Assembly (NCBI RefSeq): GCF_007827795.1
Contig: NZ_VITI01000027.1
Coordinates: forward strand, 1 to 41,732
DNA: 41,732 nt
Direction of reading: 5' to 3'
Source: Azospirillum brasilense
Lineage (GTDB): Bacteria; Pseudomonadota; Alphaproteobacteria; Azospirillales; Azospirillaceae
Shown: positions 24,129-33,468 of the stretch, piece after piece
Position numbering within the stretch: the first letter of the stretch is position 1
Layout of the letters: each line of letters starts with the position of its first letter
Notes under the pieces: model-generated
What the model was told of the DNA's origin: nothing
The model's database searches: none
Seen by the model: the letters and a program-made list of their open reading frames with translations, nothing else
Translations under genes and position numbers: made by a program

Positions 24129-24905
24129 ATGACCACGATCACGCTCGGACGATGGCAGGTGGCGGCTCTGGCCGCCGGCGTCGCCGTGCTGACCGTCGTG
24201 GCCCTGCTGCTGGGCGCGGTGATGGCGGCCCTGATCCTGACCGGCGGTGGAGACTCGCCGATGGCCTCGGCCTCCGCTCCTGCCACCGCGTCCGCTGCCA
24301 CGACTGCCGCGGCGCCCGCCGCTGGCGGCGGGCTGGGCGCGATGGCACGGAGTAACATCGCCGACAGCTTCGAGGCCCGCCAGGGCGTGATCGAGACGGC
24401 GGACATCTTCAGCGACGAGGCGCGCGGGCGAGCGATTTCGGCGACCGAGCCGGTGACCCGCGGCGCCGCCGACGCGGCCCGTCGCTTCCTGCCCGGCTGG
24501 ATGGCCGGCACCGCCGCCCACGTCATCGAGAAGACCGGCTACCGCGTCACCGAATTCGCCGGCAACAGCGTGGAAGGCGTCGTCGAGGACACGCTGAACG
24601 ACCGGCTGGACGCGATGAAGGAGGATGGTGGAGGAAGCGGACCGGCGCCGGTCCGCCACTACGCCATCGAACTCGGGCGCTTTGCCACCCCGTCCAACGC
24701 GGAGTCCTTCGCCGCCGCCGCCGCCCAGCGCGGCGTGCGCGGCACGGTCGATTTCGCGCCGCTGCCGGGCGGCAACGCCCCCTACGCCGTGCGCACCGGA
24801 CGCTACACCGCCGCCGACGAGGCCGCCCGCGCGCTGGACGCGCTGACGCGGGCCAACGGGGTGTCCGGAACCGTCGTCACCCTTGCCGAAGCGGGAGAGC
24901 GCTGA
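24129..24905 (+). CDS. Membrane-anchored SPOR domain protein 2
   Basis: This 258-residue protein has an anchor helix (about 10-38), an Ala/Thr linker, a central helical region of unknown type (about 68-165) and a C-terminal SPOR domain (about 177-253). The SPOR domain opens with YAIELGRFATPSNAESF and closes with YAVRTGRY. AGGA lies nine bases before ATG 24129; ATG 24102 is a weaker alternative. It is directly followed by tssJ after 5 bp, which ties it to the membrane complex operon. The central region is absent from SPOR protein 1 and may bind a T6SS subunit. Confidence 0.8.
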   Translation: MTTITLGRWQVAALAAGVAVLTVVALLLGAVMAALILTGGGDSPMASASAPATASAATTAAAPAAGGGLGAMARSNIADSFEARQGVIETADIFSDEARGRAISATEPVTRGAADAARRFLPGWMAGTAAHVIEKTGYRVTEFAGNSVEGVVEDTLNDRLDAMKEDGGGSGPAPVRHYAIELGRFATPSNAESFAAAAAQRGVRGTVDFAPLPGGNAPYAVRTGRYTAADEAARALDALTRANGVSGTVVTLAEAGER

Positions 24906-24910
24906 ACGCC

Positions 24911-25372
24911 ATGACTCCGGGGAACGGAAAAGGATTGGGCCCGCGATTGGGAACGGCCGGCGCGCTGGCGCTGGCCCTGCTCGCCGCCGGCTGCGCGGAG
25001 AAGCCGCGGGCCGCGCTGGACAGCGTGTCCTTCACGGTCGCCCCCGCCGCCAACGACACCACGCCGGTCGCCATCGACCTCGTGTCCGTCCGCGACAAGG
25101 CGCTGGTGGACAAGCTGGGCGCGCTGACCGCCGCGGAGTGGTTCGGCCAGCGCGAGCAGTCCATGCGCGACCATCCGACCACGCTCGGCGTGACGAGCTG
25201 GGAGCTGGTCCCCGGCCAGACGCTGAAGACGGACCTGCCGCCGGGCGAGCCGGCCTGGGCGATCCTGATCTTCGCCAACTATTCCACGCCGGGACCGCAC
25301 CGCCTGCGCGTGCCGGACACACGAACGCTGACCCTCACCGCCGGGGACAAGGATGTCGAACTGGTTCCGTGA
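24911..25372 (+). CDS. tssJ: T6SS outer-membrane lipoprotein TssJ
   Basis: This 153-residue lipoprotein anchors the TssJLM complex in the outer membrane. A signal sequence ends in the lipobox LAAGC, lipidation falling on C28, and the next residue (Ala) permits outer-membrane sorting. The mature part has the small transthyretin-like beta fold of TssJ, with LPPGEPAWAILIFANY near the end. Sequence conservation in TssJ is low, so the call rests on lipobox, size and location directly before tssK, tssL and tssM. Confidence 0.85.
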   Translation: MTPGNGKGLGPRLGTAGALALALLAAGCAEKPRAALDSVSFTVAPAANDTTPVAIDLVSVRDKALVDKLGALTAAEWFGQREQSMRDHPTTLGVTSWELVPGQTLKTDLPPGEPAWAILIFANYSTPGPHRLRVPDTRTLTLTAGDKDVELVP

Positions 25373-25399
25373 TGTTCTTTCCTTTTCCGTGAGGGCCGC

Positions 25400-26743
25400 A
25401 TGACCGAGGCGCGCGACATTCCCGACGCCATCGACTGGCATGACGGGATGCTGCTGGCCCCGCAGCATTTCCAGCAGCAGGCGCTGCGGCATGAACGGCA
25501 GCTGACCTACCATGTCCGGCAGGCGCGGCCCTTCCATTGGGGCGTCGTCCATCTCCAGGTCGACCGGGTGCAGCTCGTCTCCGGGCTGGTCCAGGTGCGG
25601 GAGCTGGAGGCGATCCTGCCCGACGGTCTCGTCGTGGACTACCGCGCCGGGATCGACGAGCCGCTGGAGGTGGACATCTCCGCCTACGCGGACCCGGTGG
25701 GGCAGACGCAGATCACCATCCACCTGATCGTTCCCGCCGCCCGCGGCAACCGCGCGCCGGGGCCGGGAGAGACGCCGCGCTACGTCTCGGTCGAGGGCGC
25801 GCCCGTCGCCGACCAGCATGGCGGGGAGGAGCTGTCCATCGCCCGGCTGCGCCCGCGGCTGGCGCTGTTCGCCACCACCGGCCCGACGCAGAAGCCGCCG
25901 CAGAAGTTCGTCTCGATGCCGATCGCGCAGGCGACCTTCCGCAACGACGCCTTCGTGCTGACCGACTTCGTGCCGCCGGCGCTGACCGTCGCCGCCAACG
26001 CGCCGCTCGGCCGGCTGGGGGCGGAGGTGGTGCGGCGCGTGCGCGAGAAGGCGCTGTTCCTGGCCGAGCGTTCCGGCGTCGGCAACGGCAACCCGGCGAC
26101 CGAACTGGCCGAGGCCGCGCGGGCGGAAATCCGCAGCCTCGTCACCGGCCTGCCGCCGCTGGAGGCGCAGCTCGGCGTCGGCGTCTGCCACCCGTTCGAC
26201 GTCTACATGTCGCTCTGCACGCTGGCCGGGCACCTGTCGGCCTTCGCCAGCGGCGCCGTGCCGGCCAAGCTGTCGCGCTACGACCACGACGACCCGATGG
26301 CGAGCTTCGGCGAGGTGCGCGACTTCATCCTGCGCATGATCGACCGGGTGAAGGAGGGCGTCGCCCGCATCCCCTTCACCTTCGAGGACGGCATGTTCGG
26401 CCTGGCCATGGACGAGGCCTGGCTGAAGGGCCGGCTGGTCGTCGGCGTGCGCGGCCCGGCCGCGGCTCCGGTCAGCGAGGTCGCCGCCTGGATGGAGAAC
26501 TGCATCGTCGCCTCCCGCTCGCGGCTGGAGACGCTGTCCGGCCTGCGCGTGAAGGGGGCCGAGCGCGTCGCGCTGGACGACAGCGGCGAGGGTGGGGTGG
26601 CCGCCCCGCGCGGCGTGGTGCCGTTCGAGATCAAGGTCGATCCCCGCTACATCGTCCCCGGCGAGCGGCTGGAGATCTGGAATCCGGACTCGCTGGGCAG
26701 CCGCTTCCGCCCCGTTGAGATCACCCTCTTCGTCAGCGCCTGA
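25400..26743 (+). CDS. tssK: T6SS baseplate-membrane connector TssK
   Basis: This 447-residue protein links the baseplate to the membrane complex. The N terminus has the hallmark DWHDGMLLAPQHFQQQALRHE, and further family blocks are QVRELEAILPDG, CHPFDVYMSLCTLAGHLS and the C-terminal IVPGERLEIWNPDSLGS. The length is typical. GAGGG precedes ATG 25400. Gene order tssJ-tssK-tssL-tssM is the common one. Confidence 0.96.
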   Translation: MTEARDIPDAIDWHDGMLLAPQHFQQQALRHERQLTYHVRQARPFHWGVVHLQVDRVQLVSGLVQVRELEAILPDGLVVDYRAGIDEPLEVDISAYADPVGQTQITIHLIVPAARGNRAPGPGETPRYVSVEGAPVADQHGGEELSIARLRPRLALFATTGPTQKPPQKFVSMPIAQATFRNDAFVLTDFVPPALTVAANAPLGRLGAEVVRRVREKALFLAERSGVGNGNPATELAEAARAEIRSLVTGLPPLEAQLGVGVCHPFDVYMSLCTLAGHLSAFASGAVPAKLSRYDHDDPMASFGEVRDFILRMIDRVKEGVARIPFTFEDGMFGLAMDEAWLKGRLVVGVRGPAAAPVSEVAAWMENCIVASRSRLETLSGLRVKGAERVALDDSGEGGVAAPRGVVPFEIKVDPRYIVPGERLEIWNPDSLGSRFRPVEITLFVSA

Positions 26744-26751
26744 GCCGGGGA

Positions 26752-27636
26752 ATGACCGCCATGCTGCACCGTCGGGATCTGGTCGATCACTTCCTCGCCT
26801 TCGCGCGGGAACTTCAGAAACACCGCGCCGCCGTCGGCGCTGCCGGGCGCCCTGGCGCTGCGGTGAAGCCCGAGGGCGCCGCGGGGGAGACGGCGGACAG
26901 CCTGCCGGCCTTCCTGACCGAGGACGCCCTGGCGGTCCCGGCGCCGCGCGGCGGTGCCGCGGCGGTGCCGGCCCTGGCGCTGGAGCCCGACGCCGAGATC
27001 ATCATCCGCCGCCTTCAGGACTTCCTGGAGGCGCAGGCGGTCCAGGTCGGGCGCACCGGCACCGACCTGATGATCAGCCAGCACCGCGAGGCGCAATACG
27101 CCATGGCGGCGCTGGCCGACGATCTGTTCATCCACGACGTGGAATGGAACGGGCGGGAGCTGTGGCGCAGCGTGCTGCTGGAGCAGGCGGTGTTCCGCAC
27201 CCGGCTGGCCGGCGAGCGGGTGTTCGACCGGATGGAGGCGCTGCTCGCCAGCAACGACCGGCGGCTGGTCCAGCTGGCGGCGGTCTATCTCTGCGTGCTC
27301 GGCATGGGCTTCAAGGGGCGCTGCCGGGTGCCGGGCGGCGAGTCCACCCTGCGCGACTACAGCGCCCGCCTGTTCGAGTTCATCGCCGGCCGCGAGTCCG
27401 AGCTGGGCGCCGGGGTGCTGCCCGGCGGGCGGACGCTGATCCCCGCCGCCTACGCCTACACGCTGACCGATGGCAAGGCGCGCACGCTGGCGCGCGGGCC
27501 ACGCTGGCCGCTGGTCCTGGGGGCCATCGCCGGGCTGTGGCTGGTGCTGGGTCAGGCGCTCTGGTGGATGTCCACCGCACAGCTTTCCAACGCGGCGGAC
27601 GCGGTGCTTCAGGCATCGGTCCGCGTGACCCGCTGA
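26752..27636 (+). CDS. tssL: T6SS inner-membrane protein TssL (DotU family)
   Basis: This 294-residue protein has a cytoplasmic helical DotU domain (about 75-225) and one C-terminal membrane helix (about 252-272). Family features are QYAMAALADDLFIHDVEWNG and the EFIAGRESELG segment. It lacks a peptidoglycan-binding OmpA-like extension, so wall anchoring must come from another protein; the SPOR proteins upstream are obvious candidates. An Ala- and Gly-rich stretch near residues 20-75 is an unusual insertion before the core. It is 8 bp from tssK and 15 bp from tssM. Confidence 0.93.
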   Translation: MTAMLHRRDLVDHFLAFARELQKHRAAVGAAGRPGAAVKPEGAAGETADSLPAFLTEDALAVPAPRGGAAAVPALALEPDAEIIIRRLQDFLEAQAVQVGRTGTDLMISQHREAQYAMAALADDLFIHDVEWNGRELWRSVLLEQAVFRTRLAGERVFDRMEALLASNDRRLVQLAAVYLCVLGMGFKGRCRVPGGESTLRDYSARLFEFIAGRESELGAGVLPGGRTLIPAAYAYTLTDGKARTLARGPRWPLVLGAIAGLWLVLGQALWWMSTAQLSNAADAVLQASVRVTR

Positions 27637-27651
27637 CGGGAGAGGACGGTC

Positions 27652-30600
27652 ATGGAACTCCTGGCAGCGGTCCTGTCCGGCATCGCCGGCAACCAGATCT
27701 GGGTCTTCGCGGGGCTTCTCGTCCTCGTGTTGCTGATCATCGCGGTGATGGCGGCGATCCTGCTGCGCGCCCGCAGCGCGGCGCCGCCCGCCCCGGCGGA
27801 GCCCGCCGCCCTGCCGCCGCCCGACGCGACGGCGGAGGAGGGCGGGGCGGTCCCGGCGCTCGCGGCGACGGCGCCGGACGTCACCATCCGCGACATCCGG
27901 CGCCTGTTCCGCGACGGCTTGGCGGCCTACCGCGAGACACTGTCGCGCAACGTCTATCTGGTGCCCTGGTACCTGCGCACCGGCGTCGCCGCGTCGGACG
28001 ACGCCGGCCTGCTGTCCTGCGCGGAGGAGGTGCGCCCCCCGGTGACCGCCGAGCGGCACGCCGGCTTCTCCTGGCGCTTCTACGACCGGGCGGTGGTCAT
28101 CGATGTCGATGATCCCCGCGCCGCCTGGGCGGGCGTGCTCGACCTGCTGGGCCGCCGCCGTCCGATGCTGCCCGCCGACGGGCTGATCCTGACCGTTCCG
28201 CTGGCCGAGCTGGACGACGTGCGCCGTGCCACCGCGCGGGGAACGGAGCTGTACGCCCGGCTGTGGGAGATCCAGCGCACGTTGGGCTTCGCCCTGCCGG
28301 TCTATGTGGTGGTGACGGGCTGCGAGGAGGCCCCCGGCTTCGCGGCGCTGGCCGAGGCTCTGCCGCCGTCCCTGACCGGCGGGATGCTCGGCTGGTCGAG
28401 CCCCTACGCGCTGGAAACCGCCTTCTCCCCCGACTTCGTGAGCGAGGCGCTGCAATCGCTGGCGGACGGCCTGCTGGCGGTGGAGCTGGAGGTGTTCGGT
28501 GCCACGGCCACGCCGGACGGCGCCCCGTTGTTCGCCCTGACGGAGCGGCTGACCGGGACGGAGGCGGCGCTGCGCGCCCTGCTCGGCACCGCCTTCAAGC
28601 GCACCGCCTATCAGGAGACGCTCTACGTCCGCGGCATCTACTTCACAGGCCGTCCCGATGCGGACGCGGCGGCGCTGTTCGGGCGCGACCTGCTGAACCG
28701 CAAGATCTTCCCCGAAGCCGGCCTGCCCAAGCCGACCCGCGCGCTGGCCGCGTCCCGCGCGTGGCGTCGCTATTCCTGGCCGGTGGGGACGGGGGCCGCC
28801 GCGCTGGCCGCGGTGCTGCTGCTGTGGGTGGGGGTGCAGCGCGCGTCCACCCTGTCGGACCGGCTGGTTCCGGTGCTGGCCGACATTCCGGGCGGGCTCC
28901 AGCAGCTCGCCGACCAGCGCCCGGCGGTCGAGGCCGGGGCGCCGATGACCGCCGCCTACGGCGATCCCGCCGCCCGCTTCGTGCAGGGCGTAACGATGCT
29001 GCCCACCGATTGGACCTTCAACCCGCTGCCGGCCTCCTGGATCAGCGGCGTTCCGGACTCGGTGTCGGGGGCGCTGGCCGTCGGCTATCGCCGGCTGGCC
29101 CTGTCGACCGTGCGCGACGTGGCCGAGGACCGGCTGCGCCGCCTGACCCGCGACGGTGGGGTGGGACCGGCGGGGGCGGGCGCCTTCGAGCGGCTGCGCG
29201 CCTTCGCGGGCGAGATCGGCATCGCCGAGGGGCTGGCCCGCGCCTACAACAACGTTGACGCCCGCGACCCGGCCCTGCCGTTGGACGAGGTGCTGGACTT
29301 CGCGCTGGGCTCCGGCGTGGCGCGCGGCTTCTCAGCGCGGCTGCACGGCTGGGAGATCGACCAGCCGCCGGGCGGCACCGCCATCCCCGCGCCGGGGCCG
29401 GGCGCGCAGCGTCCCATCGACCTGACCGCCCATCGGGCGGAGGTCGGGCGCCGTTTCCGGCAGTACGCCGACGCCTATCTGCGCGACCTCGCCATGGGCG
29501 GCCTCGCTGCCGCGCGGCTGTCGGTCGCCGCCAGCGAACTGGAGCTGCTGGCCGGCGGGGCGCGCTCCGGCGCTGACGCGGCGGCGGCCTACGCCGAGGT
29601 TCTGTCGAGCCTGGAGGACGCCGCGCGCGGTTTGGGGGCGGAGCGCGGCGCCTGGATCGGCGCCAACGGCCCCGTTCTGCCGCCGGAGTTCGAGGCGCTG
29701 CTCGGCCGTCTGGAGAAGTCCGACCTGCTCGGACCCAACCTGCGCGCCGACATCCTGGATCTGGCGCAGCGCCGCTACGACGAGGCGGGAGTCGGCGCCC
29801 GCAGCCTGGATTCGGTGATCGGCCGCCTGCTGGAACAGGCCCCCAACGGAGGCGCCCGGCTGGCTCCGGCGGCGGAGCAGCTCCGCCGCACCCTGGCGGT
29901 GTGGATGGCCCGCCGCTTTATGAAGACCGACGACACCGGCGCGCTGACGATGCCCGCCGTGGGCGCCGGCTGGGACCGCGCCGCGCTGGACAGCATCCCG
30001 CCGCTGGTCGAGGACTATCTGCTGTTCGACGCCAAGGACCTGCCGCAGGCGCCGGCCATGCTCCGCACCTCCATGAGGGCGGCGGCGCAGCACCAGCTCC
30101 GCCAGGGGGTGGAGCGTATCCTTGCCCGTGCCTTGGCCGGCAGTCCGGCGGGCGGTGGGGTGGACCGGGCCGGCGGGCTGGCGCAGCTCCGCGCCTCGGC
30201 CCACGCCCTGCGCACCGCCTTCCCGGTGCTGGCCGAGACGATGCAGTCCTTCCGCCAGATCGGGCTGACCACCTCCGCCGACACCATCCGCGACACGGTG
30301 GCCCGGCAGGCCAACGCCGTTCTGGCCCAGGCCGACCGGCTGCTGGAGGGCGACCAGCTCTACCGGCCCGACGCCCACGCGCTCGACGTCTGGGTGGACG
30401 GGCCGCTGGTGCCGCATCTGCTGTTCGGGCAGACCACGCCGGCCGGGCTGGCGCTCTATCTCGGCAACGCCCGGCAGGAGGTGACGGTGCTCGCCCGCGA
30501 CATCGCCGCTCCGGTGGTGGAGATCCTGGAACGCCCGGTGATGGGCGCCGGGACAGGGTCGGGCGCGGCGTCCAAGTGGGCGCGCATCATCACCGAACTG

Positions 30601-31788
30601 GACAGGTACGACGGCGGGCGCCCGAACAGTTCGCTGGCGCAGCTTGAGAAGTTCGTGACGGTCGAAAGCGCCGCGGTGGACGCCGCCGGTTGCCAGAATC
30701 TGGGCGCCATCGACGGGGTGCCGGACGACTTCTTCCGCAGCCGGCTGGCCCAGCTGAAGCAGTGGATCGCCACGCGCTGCGTGCTGGCCGCCGACGCCCG
30801 TGTCTACGACGCCTATGTCGACATGGCCGCCTCGTTCAACGAGATGCTGGCCGGCCGCTTCCCCTTCGCCGCCGCTGCGGTGTCGGGGGAGGAAGCCGAT
30901 CCGGCGGCGGTGCGCGCCTTCTACGAGCGGTTCGACGCACGGTCGGCCTTCGTGCTTGAGGGCTTGCGCCGCGGCGAGCGGTTTGGCATCGCCGGGCGGG
31001 AAGCGCTGCGCTTCGTCGAGACGATGGAGCGGGCGCGCCCGCTGCTGATCGCGGCAGTGACTCCGGACCAGAGCGGCGGGCTGGCGCTCGACCCGGCCTT
31101 CCGCGTCAACCGCGGGCGTGAGGCCGGGGGCAGCGACATCATCGAATGGAGGCTCGCCACGCCGAACGGCGCCCTGTCCAGCGTGCTGCCGCGCGCGCCG
31201 CTGCGCTGGTATCCCGGCGACAAGGTGAGCGTGACGCTGCGCTGGGCCAAGGACGGCACGGTTCTGCCGGTGTCCGGCGTCGGCACGGGGGTGACGGTCG
31301 ATGGACCTTCGCTGCGCTTCGACTATGACGGTCCCTGGGCGCTGTTCGCCCTGGCCAGCCGGCAGGCCGCGCCGCAGCGCGACCGCCGCCCCGGCCCGGA
31401 CACCGAACCGCTGCTGCTGTTCGAGGCCACGGCCAGCGGCCCGGTCAAGGAGGCCGTCAATCCGGCCCCGATGCCAATCGCTCCGGCGGCCCAGGCCCCG
31501 CAGATGCCGGCGGTGAAGCCCAACGTGCGGGTCTTCATGACGCTGGCGGTCAAGCGCACCGTCCTGGCCGACGGCAAGCCGCCGCGCGAGGAGAAGGTGG
31601 CCGTTCCGGCGCTGCCCGCGCAGGCGCCGCCGCTGGCTCCGGTCGGCTCCATGCGGCGGATGCCGGGGCTGGCCGGCTGGCCGGCGCCCTCCGGTGCGGT
31701 GGCACCGGCGGACCGCGCCTTCTTCGATCTGGGCACTCCCCCGTCCCAGCCCCCGATGCTCCGCCCCGCGGCCCAACGCTTCCCGTGA
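27652..31788 (+). CDS. tssM: T6SS inner-membrane protein TssM (IcmF family), P-loop lost
   Basis: This 1378-residue protein spans the inner membrane and reaches TssJ in the periplasm. Membrane segments lie at about 15-40 and 377-397, with a cytoplasmic domain between and a large periplasmic part after. In many TssM proteins the segment PWYLVIGPPGAGKT carries a Walker A motif; here the equivalent is PWYLRTGVAASDDAGLL (about 106-122), with no GK[ST], so NTP binding is unlikely. The C terminus (about 1290-1378) is a Pro/Ala-rich extension after the usual beta domain. The length is somewhat above the usual 1100-1300 residues. Family blocks such as YDGPWALFALAS near the end support the call. Confidence 0.94.
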   Translation: MELLAAVLSGIAGNQIWVFAGLLVLVLLIIAVMAAILLRARSAAPPAPAEPAALPPPDATAEEGGAVPALAATAPDVTIRDIRRLFRDGLAAYRETLSRNVYLVPWYLRTGVAASDDAGLLSCAEEVRPPVTAERHAGFSWRFYDRAVVIDVDDPRAAWAGVLDLLGRRRPMLPADGLILTVPLAELDDVRRATARGTELYARLWEIQRTLGFALPVYVVVTGCEEAPGFAALAEALPPSLTGGMLGWSSPYALETAFSPDFVSEALQSLADGLLAVELEVFGATATPDGAPLFALTERLTGTEAALRALLGTAFKRTAYQETLYVRGIYFTGRPDADAAALFGRDLLNRKIFPEAGLPKPTRALAASRAWRRYSWPVGTGAAALAAVLLLWVGVQRASTLSDRLVPVLADIPGGLQQLADQRPAVEAGAPMTAAYGDPAARFVQGVTMLPTDWTFNPLPASWISGVPDSVSGALAVGYRRLALSTVRDVAEDRLRRLTRDGGVGPAGAGAFERLRAFAGEIGIAEGLARAYNNVDARDPALPLDEVLDFALGSGVARGFSARLHGWEIDQPPGGTAIPAPGPGAQRPIDLTAHRAEVGRRFRQYADAYLRDLAMGGLAAARLSVAASELELLAGGARSGADAAAAYAEVLSSLEDAARGLGAERGAWIGANGPVLPPEFEALLGRLEKSDLLGPNLRADILDLAQRRYDEAGVGARSLDSVIGRLLEQAPNGGARLAPAAEQLRRTLAVWMARRFMKTDDTGALTMPAVGAGWDRAALDSIPPLVEDYLLFDAKDLPQAPAMLRTSMRAAAQHQLRQGVERILARALAGSPAGGGVDRAGGLAQLRASAHALRTAFPVLAETMQSFRQIGLTTSADTIRDTVARQANAVLAQADRLLEGDQLYRPDAHALDVWVDGPLVPHLLFGQTTPAGLALYLGNARQEVTVLARDIAAPVVEILERPVMGAGTGSGAASKWARIITELDRYDGGRPNSSLAQLEKFVTVESAAVDAAGCQNLGAIDGVPDDFFRSRLAQLKQWIATRCVLAADARVYDAYVDMAASFNEMLAGRFPFAAAAVSGEEADPAAVRAFYERFDARSAFVLEGLRRGERFGIAGREALRFVETMERARPLLIAAVTPDQSGGLALDPAFRVNRGREAGGSDIIEWRLATPNGALSSVLPRAPLRWYPGDKVSVTLRWAKDGTVLPVSGVGTGVTVDGPSLRFDYDGPWALFALASRQAAPQRDRRPGPDTEPLLLFEATASGPVKEAVNPAPMPIAPAAQAPQMPAVKPNVRVFMTLAVKRTVLADGKPPREEKVAVPALPAQAPPLAPVGSMRRMPGLAGWPAPSGAVAPADRAFFDLGTPPSQPPMLRPAAQRFP

Positions 31789-31809
31789 GCAGCACCCCAT
31801 GAGTTGCCA

Positions 31810-32907
31810 ATGACCGCATCCCACCCGTTGATCGACATCGGCGCCCTGCTCCAGCCCATCCCCGGCGACGATCCGGCGGGCGACGACCTGCGCCATGGCC
31901 CGGAGTTCGACGCGCTGACCGAGGCGCGCCGGATGGACGACGATCTGGACCAGGGCATCTGGCAGACCACCGTCAAGAAGGCCGACTGGAAGGGGGTCGT
32001 CCAGCAGGCGTCGGACCTGCTGAAGACCCGCACCAAGGACCTCCAGGTCGCGGCGTGGCTGGTCCAGGCGCTGGGCCGCCTGCACGGTCCGGCGGGGCTG
32101 GCGCCGGGGCTTCTGCTGGTCCATGGGCTGGTGGAGGATTTCTGGGACGGCCTCTACCCCCGCCTTGACGACGGCGACCCGGAGCCGCGGCTGGCCCCGC
32201 TGGCCTGGCTGGACAGCCAGTTGTCGCGCGACCTGATGGCGACGACGGTCACCCAGCCGGGGGCGAGCGCCGACGAGACGCACCGCTTCCAGGACTGGCA
32301 GAACGCGCAGCGCCTGCGCAAGCTCGCCACCCGCGACCAGCGCGCCTTCCACGCGGCGGTCGATGACGGCGAGGTGACGGTCGAGCAGATCCTGGCCGCG
32401 CAGGACCGCACGCCGCCCGACTTCTACCAGACCCAGCACGGCCATCTGCGCGACACGGTGACGGCGGTGCGCACCCTGGCGGCGGAGCTGGACGCCGTGG
32501 CCGGCCGCTCCGCTCCCGGCTTCACCCAGCTTCAGAAGACTCTGGAGAGCCTCATCCAGTTTCACCGCGACGCGCTCGCCAAGCGCGGCATCGATCCGGA
32601 CAGCGCCCCCGCCGCGACGGAGGATGCCGAAGGCGGGGAGGAGGCCACCACCGACGCGTCCGCCGAGATCCTTCCCGCTGCCTTCGCCCGCCCCGGTGGG
32701 CCGCGGACCCGGCAGGAAGCCTATGCGATGCTGCACCAGATCGCCGATTTCCTGGCGCGGGAGGAGCCGCACAGCCCGACCTCCTACCTTGTCCGCCGCG
32801 CCGCCGCCTGGGGGAACCTGTCCCTGCCGGAGCTGTACGCCGAGCTTCTTGGCGACCGCGGCGAGGTCGGCCGGATCTTCGGCCTACTGCGGCTTGAGGA
32901 GCGCTGA
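31810..32907 (+). CDS. tssA: T6SS cap/assembly protein TssA
   Basis: This 365-residue protein has the N-terminal ImpA domain (about 8-125), including PIPGDDPAGDDLRHGPEFDAL and DLQVAAWLVQALGRLHG, which defines TssA. TssA primes tube and sheath assembly and follows the growing end. The C terminus, from RTRQEAYAMLHQIADFL to LLRLEER, matches the short-form TssA proteins. I use ATG 31810; an upstream TTG at 31804 in the same frame is less likely. It lies 21 bp after tssM and 3 bp before the second Hcp gene. Confidence 0.93.
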   Translation: MTASHPLIDIGALLQPIPGDDPAGDDLRHGPEFDALTEARRMDDDLDQGIWQTTVKKADWKGVVQQASDLLKTRTKDLQVAAWLVQALGRLHGPAGLAPGLLLVHGLVEDFWDGLYPRLDDGDPEPRLAPLAWLDSQLSRDLMATTVTQPGASADETHRFQDWQNAQRLRKLATRDQRAFHAAVDDGEVTVEQILAAQDRTPPDFYQTQHGHLRDTVTAVRTLAAELDAVAGRSAPGFTQLQKTLESLIQFHRDALAKRGIDPDSAPAATEDAEGGEEATTDASAEILPAAFARPGGPRTRQEAYAMLHQIADFLAREEPHSPTSYLVRRAAAWGNLSLPELYAELLGDRGEVGRIFGLLRLEER

Positions 32908-32910
32908 ACC

Positions 32911-33468
32911 ATGCCCCGCATCCTGCTCGACTACCCCGGCATCAAGGGGGAGTCGCTGATCCGCAACTACAAGAATCTGGCCGAGTGCGTCAGCTTCGAC
33001 CTGTCCTCGGGCAAGCGCGAGGTCGGCGGCTTCAACTACGACGACCCGATCGAGGACAACTCCTATCTCAGCGGCCGGAAGGCGCCGAAGCAGGACAAAC
33101 TCGGCGTCGACAGCCTGAAGCTGGAGCGTCACTTCGACCTCGCCTCGCCCAAATTGATGCAGGCGGCCTTCGATCCGCAGAAGAAGGACGTCACGGCGAC
33201 GATCCACTTCTTCCGCACCTTCGCCCAGTTGCAAGGCGGCGAGCATTTTGGCGAAAGCGACATCTTCGCCGAGCCGTACCTGACCATCATCCTGAAGAAC
33301 ACGCAGATCACGGAATACGTGCTGTCGGTCGACAACGACGACAGCAGCAACGGGACCGAGACCATCGCTCTGGCTTTCGACCAGTTGCAGATGACCTACC
33401 AGCACCAGATCGACGGCCGGAAAATCGGCCAAATCCGTGGCGATATCACATTGGCGAGCAAGTCATGA
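32911..33468 (+). CDS. Second Hcp-family protein
   Basis: This 185-residue protein is of the Hcp fold and distinct from the one at 14061-14576. Shared blocks include LLDYPGIKGES near the start, LKLERHFDLASPKLM in the middle, and YVLSVDNDDSSNGTETI plus LAFDQLQMTYQHQ near the end. An insertion of about 15 residues, GFNYDDPIEDNSY, follows the first strands. It could form a dedicated tube or act as cargo carrier for the same apparatus. It is co-translated with the membrane gene downstream through an ATGA overlap. Confidence 0.87.
   Translation: MPRILLDYPGIKGESLIRNYKNLAECVSFDLSSGKREVGGFNYDDPIEDNSYLSGRKAPKQDKLGVDSLKLERHFDLASPKLMQAAFDPQKKDVTATIHFFRTFAQLQGGEHFGESDIFAEPYLTIILKNTQITEYVLSVDNDDSSNGTETIALAFDQLQMTYQHQIDGRKIGQIRGDITLASKS

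Noticed and set aside
31799..31813. Five-codon frame MSCQ whose stop overlaps the tssA start as ATGA
   Set aside because: No ribosome site precedes it and the overlap can arise by chance, unlike the duplicated leader at 17918-17932. Kept only as a note.
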